From: Chloroflexota bacterium
Lineage (GTDB): Bacteria > Chloroflexota > Limnocylindria > Limnocylindrales > CSP1-4
Reading direction: 5' to 3'
Assembly: GCA_021785115.1 (NCBI GenBank)
Contig: JAJYGO010000156.1
Location: 1 to 8,474 of the forward strand
DNA length: 8,474 nt
The position numbers and the translations under genes were made by a program. Below, piece after piece: positions 5,209 through 8,474 of this stretch. Below the pieces are notes generated by a model. It did no database searches. It saw only the letters and a program-made list of their open reading frames with translations, and was not told where the DNA came from. Within the stretch, counting starts at the first letter, position 1. Each line of letters starts with the position of its first letter.

Positions 5209-6231
5209 TCAGCGCAGCAGGTCGGCCGGCGTGCTGAACGACCGGAGGGCCGCCATGTAGTTGGCCCGCTCGAACAGCGACGGGTCCGAGACGCTGGCCG
5301 CCGACGCGGAGCCGCGCAGCTGGTCCACGGAGTCGTACTCGCGCTCCTCCAGCCAGCCCGCCAGGCCGTCCACGAGCGACCGCACGTGCCCGACGCCGTG
5401 CTGGAGCACCGCAGACGTCGTCATCGCCACGTCGGCGCCGACGAGCAGGGCCTTGACGGCGTCCACGGCGGTGTGGATCCCGGACGTCGCCGCCAGGGAC
5501 ACGCCGAGCCCGAGCTGCGGGCGCAGGAGCGCGATCCAGCGCATCGGCAGCCGGAGCTCGGCCGAGGTGGACAGCGACACCTTGTTGACGATGTCGAGCG
5601 ACTCCAGGTCCAGGTCCGGCTGGTAGAAGCGGTTGAACAGCACGAGGCCGTCGGCGCCCGCGTCCACCGCCGCCGCGGCGAAGTTGGCCAGCGCCGAGTA
5701 GTACGGGCTCAGCTTGACCGCGAGCGGGATGGTCACGGCGGCCCGCACGGCCGCGATCAGCTCGAGGTCTCGGGCCTCGCGATCGGCGGCGGCCGTCGCC
5801 GGGTCGGCGACCACGTGGTACAGGTTCAGCTCGAGGGCGTCGGCGCCGCTGTCCTGCATCAGGCGGGCGTAGCGCACCCAGCCGCCCATCGTGGACGCGT
5901 TGAGGCTGGCCACGACCGGGATCGAGACGCCGGCCTTCGTCTTCTCGAGGCGCGCCAGGTACCGGTCGCCGGTGCCCTTGTAGCCCTCGATCTGGGGGAA
6001 GTAGGAGAGCGCCTCGCCGAACTGCTCGTTGCCCTGCTCGAGCGAGCGGTTGAGCTCGAGCTCCTCGTTGAGGATCTCCTCCTCGAACAGGCTGGGCAGG
6101 ACGACCGCGCCCGCGCCCGCCTCCTCGAGGCGCTTGACGACGGCGGGGTCGCCCGTCCAGGGCGAGGAGGATGCGACGATCGGGTTCCGCAGGTCGAGCC
6201 CGAGATAGCGGGTGCGCAGGTCCGCGCTCAC
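5209..6231 (-). CDS. Dihydroorotate dehydrogenase-like flavoprotein linked to PFOR
   Basis: A 340-residue TIM-barrel protein of the dihydroorotate dehydrogenase-like group that commonly sits beside pyruvate:ferredoxin oxidoreductase genes. Visible: NPIVASSSPWTGDP at the N-terminus; IPVVASLNASTMGGWVRYAR; ADALELNLYHV (Asn136), VKLSPYYSALANF with Lys173, ADGLVLFNRFYQPDLDLESL, and the C-terminal phosphate-binding segments LAATSGIHTAVDAVKALLVG and ADVAMTTSAVLQHG, which fit FMN binding. The true DHOD signature ELNxSCPN is replaced by ELNLYHV, so it is probably not the pyrimidine enzyme; its real reaction is not known to me. GTG start at 6231 is fixed by a GTGA overlap with the PFOR stop and a strong GGGAGG six bases upstream. 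The two genes form one operon. Soluble, cytoplasmic. Confidence 0.88.
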   Translation of the reverse strand: MSADLRTRYLGLDLRNPIVASSSPWTGDPAVVKRLEEAGAGAVVLPSLFEEEILNEELELNRSLEQGNEQFGEALSYFPQIEGYKGTGDRYLARLEKTKAGVSIPVVASLNASTMGGWVRYARLMQDSGADALELNLYHVVADPATAAADREARDLELIAAVRAAVTIPLAVKLSPYYSALANFAAAAVDAGADGLVLFNRFYQPDLDLESLDIVNKVSLSTSAELRLPMRWIALLRPQLGLGVSLAATSGIHTAVDAVKALLVGADVAMTTSAVLQHGVGHVRSLVDGLAGWLEEREYDSVDQLRGSASAASVSDPSLFERANYMAALRSFSTPADLLR

Positions 6232-8474
6232 GCCTCGCCTCCCTTCGCGCTCTCGCCGGCCGTCGCCGCGTCCTTGGCGTGGAGGTGCGGCACGTTGCGG
6301 TGGATGCCCGAGAGCTGCTCGTAGTAGCGCCACTTCTCGTCCGCGTCGGCCTGCATGAGCTCGGCGAGCTCCGCCGCCTTGTCCGGGTTCGTGCGCTCGA
6401 GGATGGCGAACCGCGTCTCGCTGGACACGAACTCGCGGATCGGGATGGACGGCTTGGTCGAGTCGAGCCTGAACGGCAGCCCGTCCTCGTCGCTGACCAC
6501 CGGCGAGTAGCGGTAGAGCGGCCAGTAGCCGGACTTCACCGCGTCCCGCTGATGGCTCATCGACAGGCTCATGTCGATGCCGTGGGCGATGCACGTCGCG
6601 TAGGCGATGATCAGGCTCGGCCCGGGCCAGGCGTCCGCCTCGAGCAGCGCCTTGATGGTCTGGGCGTCGTTGGCGCCCATCGAGACCTGGGCCACGAACA
6701 CGTTGCCGTAGCTCCGGGCGATGGCGCCCAGGTCCTTCTTGCCCGTGGCCTTGCCGGCGGCGGCGAACTTGGCGACGGCGCCCCTCGGGGTGGACTTGCT
6801 GGCCTGGCCGCCGGTGTTGGAGTAGACCTCGGTGTCGAGGACCAGGATGTTGACGTTGCGGCCCGACGAGAGGACCTGGTCCAGGCCGCCGAACCCGATG
6901 TCGTAGGCCCAGCCGTCGCCGCCCACGATCCAGACGCCCTTGCGGACGAGGTCGCCCGCCAGCGACTCCAGCGAGCGGGCGTCGTCGGAGTCGATGCGGG
7001 CCAGGGCCTGGCGAAGCTGCGCCACGCGGCCGCGCTGGGCCTCGATCCCGGCCTCGCTGCCCTGGTCCGCGCCCACGAGCTCGGCCGCGAGCTCCGGCCC
7101 GATCTGGGGGGCCAGCTTCTCGACCAGCGCGCAGGCCAGCTCGTGCTGCTTGTCCAGGGCCAGCCGCATGCCCAGGCCGAACTCGGCGTTGTCCTCGAAC
7201 AGGCTGTTGGCCCACGCCGGGCCCTCGCCGGCGGCGTTGGTCGCCCACGGGGTGGTGGGCAGGTTGGCGCCGTAGATCGACGAGCAGCCGGTGGCGTTGG
7301 CGACCACCATGCGATCGCCGAACAGCTGCGTCACCAGGCGCAGGTAGGGCGTCTCGCCGCAGCCGGCGCAGGCGCCGGAGAACTCGAACAGCGGCTCGAG
7401 GCGCGCCGCGCCCTTGACCGTGTCCACGGCGATCGCGTCCCGGGCGAGCGGCGCGATCGTCTGGAACTTGTCCCAGCGCTCGCGCTCGAGGTCGCGGTTG
7501 TCGAGGTAGTTGGCCATGTTGATGGACTTGTGCCCGATCTCGGTCTTGCTCTTGGCGGGGCAGACGTCCACGCACACGCCGCAGCCGGTGCAGTCGTCCG
7601 GGGCGACCTGGATGGTGATCAGGTGGTTCAGCAGGTCGCGGGACTTGAACTCCTTGCTGGGCAGCCCCTCGACCGCCTGGTCGGCCGGGTACACCTTCAT
7701 CCGGATCGAGGCGTGCGGGCAGACCATGGCGCACTTGCCGCAGTCGATGCAGATCGACGCGTCCCAGACCGGGATCGACGGCGCGATGCCCCGCTTCTCG
7801 TAGCGCGTGGTGGCGCTGGGGAACGTCCCGTCCACCGGCAGCGCGCTGACCGGGACGAGGTCGCCGTCGCCGTCGATCAGCCTGGCGGTCACGTCGCGCA
7901 CGAACTCGGGCGCGGTCGCCGGGATGAGCGACGCCAGCTCCTCGTGCTCCTTGACCTGGCCCGGCCTGACCCGGCTCATCCGCTCCAGCGAGCGGTCGAT
8001 GGCCGCGAAGTTGCGCTGGACCACCGCCTCGCCGCGCTTGGAGTAGGTCTTCCTGACCGAGTCCTTGATCCGCGCGATCGCCTCTTCGGCCGGGAGCACG
8101 CCCGCCAGCTGGAAGAAGCACGGCTGCATGACCGTGTTGATCCGGTTGCCCATGCCGACCTCGGTGGCGACGGCGAACGCGTCGATCACCCACAGGTCGA
8201 TGCCCTTGTCCACGATCGCCCGCTGCACGCTGGCCGGCAGCTGGTCCCAGACCTCGTCGGGGCCGTACGGCGCGTTGAGCAGCAGGGTGGCGCCCGGCTT
8301 GGCGAGCTCGATGACCCGCTTGTTGGAGATCAGGTTGAACTGGTGGCAGGCCACGAAGTCGGCCTGGTCCACGAAGTAGGTGGACTTGATGGGCTTGGGG
8401 CCGAAGCGCAGGTGCGAGGTCGTCAGCGAGCCCGACTTCTTGGAGTCGTACTCGAAGTATCCCTGCGCGAACAG
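6228..8474 (-). CDS. nifJ: Pyruvate:ferredoxin (flavodoxin) oxidoreductase, C-terminal 748 residues
   Basis: Catalyses pyruvate + CoA + oxidised ferredoxin to acetyl-CoA + CO2 + reduced ferredoxin (EC 1.2.7.1), in the cytoplasm. The frame is open to the right edge; about 440 N-terminal residues are missing (full enzymes are near 1,170-1,200). Counting from the edge: QGYFEYDSKKSGSLTTSHLRFGP (1-26, here split by the edge) and the gamma-type domain with VACHQFNLI; an EKR-type linker (TTRYEKRGIAPSIPVWD); a two-cluster ferredoxin domain with Cys242/245/248/252 and Cys295/298/301/305; then the thiamine-diphosphate domain with Cys369, Cys372 (GACAGCGETPY), Cys397 (ATGCSS) and Cys628 (YATCIAHG) for the proximal cluster, and GDGWAYDIG (519-527) to NTGGQ (553-557) for the cofactor. 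The spacings of these four cysteines (3, 25, 231) match what I recall for the Desulfovibrio enzyme. All ligands are intact. It overlaps the downstream flavoprotein gene by GTGA. Confidence 0.97.
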   Translation of the reverse strand: MFAQGYFEYDSKKSGSLTTSHLRFGPKPIKSTYFVDQADFVACHQFNLISNKRVIELAKPGATLLLNAPYGPDEVWDQLPASVQRAIVDKGIDLWVIDAFAVATEVGMGNRINTVMQPCFFQLAGVLPAEEAIARIKDSVRKTYSKRGEAVVQRNFAAIDRSLERMSRVRPGQVKEHEELASLIPATAPEFVRDVTARLIDGDGDLVPVSALPVDGTFPSATTRYEKRGIAPSIPVWDASICIDCGKCAMVCPHASIRMKVYPADQAVEGLPSKEFKSRDLLNHLITIQVAPDDCTGCGVCVDVCPAKSKTEIGHKSINMANYLDNRDLERERWDKFQTIAPLARDAIAVDTVKGAARLEPLFEFSGACAGCGETPYLRLVTQLFGDRMVVANATGCSSIYGANLPTTPWATNAAGEGPAWANSLFEDNAEFGLGMRLALDKQHELACALVEKLAPQIGPELAAELVGADQGSEAGIEAQRGRVAQLRQALARIDSDDARSLESLAGDLVRKGVWIVGGDGWAYDIGFGGLDQVLSSGRNVNILVLDTEVYSNTGGQASKSTPRGAVAKFAAAGKATGKKDLGAIARSYGNVFVAQVSMGANDAQTIKALLEADAWPGPSLIIAYATCIAHGIDMSLSMSHQRDAVKSGYWPLYRYSPVVSDEDGLPFRLDSTKPSIPIREFVSSETRFAILERTNPDKAAELAELMQADADEKWRYYEQLSGIHRNVPHLHAKDAATAGESAKGGEA
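6238..6243 (-). promoter_or_regulatory. Ribosome binding site inside the end of nifJ
   Basis: On the minus strand GGGAGG stands 6 nt before the GTG at 6231 and lies within the last codons of nifJ. It decides the start of the DHOD-like gene and shows that gene can be initiated efficiently although it overlaps nifJ. Confidence 0.7.

Noticed and set aside
3685..6324. 879-codon open frame on the plus strand
   Set aside because: It crosses the GAF and protease genes out of frame and the minus-strand flavoprotein gene; Arg/Gly-rich translation without motifs.
6232..8193. Upstream extension of the DHOD-like frame through nifJ
   Set aside because: The extension is low-complexity and out of frame with clearly conserved PFOR sequence; the real start is the GTG at 6231 with its own ribosome binding site.
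6228..8372. nifJ starting at the internal GTG at 8372
   Set aside because: Conserved PFOR sequence (YDSKKSGSLTTSHLRFGPKP) continues upstream to the window edge in the same frame, so the gene is cut by the edge.

Overview
This is a high-GC window whose gene content suggests a free-living bacterium of a Chloroflexota-like or Actinomycetota-like lineage. That placement is an inference from base composition, GTG starts, an apparently leaderless gene and the gene set; no rRNA or other phylogenetic marker is present. Nothing resembles a phage, transposon, CRISPR array or tRNA. The coding strand switches once, at a convergent junction near 5147-5208.

Left part, plus strand (1-2628): the 3' end of a DMT/EamA-type membrane transporter; a small stand-alone NifX/NifB-C-terminal-like (Nitro_FeMo-Co fold) protein; a complete agmatine deiminase (aguA) whose start lies about 7 nt after a -10-like box, so its mRNA may be leaderless; and an unrecognised 108-residue acidic protein built on two copies of a unit that is identical at DNA level (two perfect 70-bp direct repeats, 96-bp period). 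A strong GC hairpin follows this small gene and looks like an intrinsic terminator.

Middle part, plus strand (2770-5146): three genes joined by two 4-base ATGA overlaps: a CRP/FNR-family regulator, a GAF-domain protein with a charged C-terminal tail, and a compact subtilisin-like (S8) protease with an intact Asp/His/Ser triad but no signal peptide or propeptide. The sequence shows no Shine-Dalgarno for the second and third genes, so translation is probably coupled and the products made together. This sensor-sensor-protease cassette is the best candidate in the window for an undescribed system; its function is not known.

Right part, minus strand (5209-8474): the C-terminal 748 residues of pyruvate:ferredoxin oxidoreductase (nifJ), with all ligands of its three 4Fe-4S clusters and its thiamine-diphosphate motif, followed with a GTGA overlap by a dihydroorotate dehydrogenase-like flavoprotein. 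The pair points to ferredoxin-linked pyruvate/acetyl-CoA metabolism. The two strands converge on a perfect 10-bp GC hairpin at 5151-5174, which could terminate transcription from both sides.
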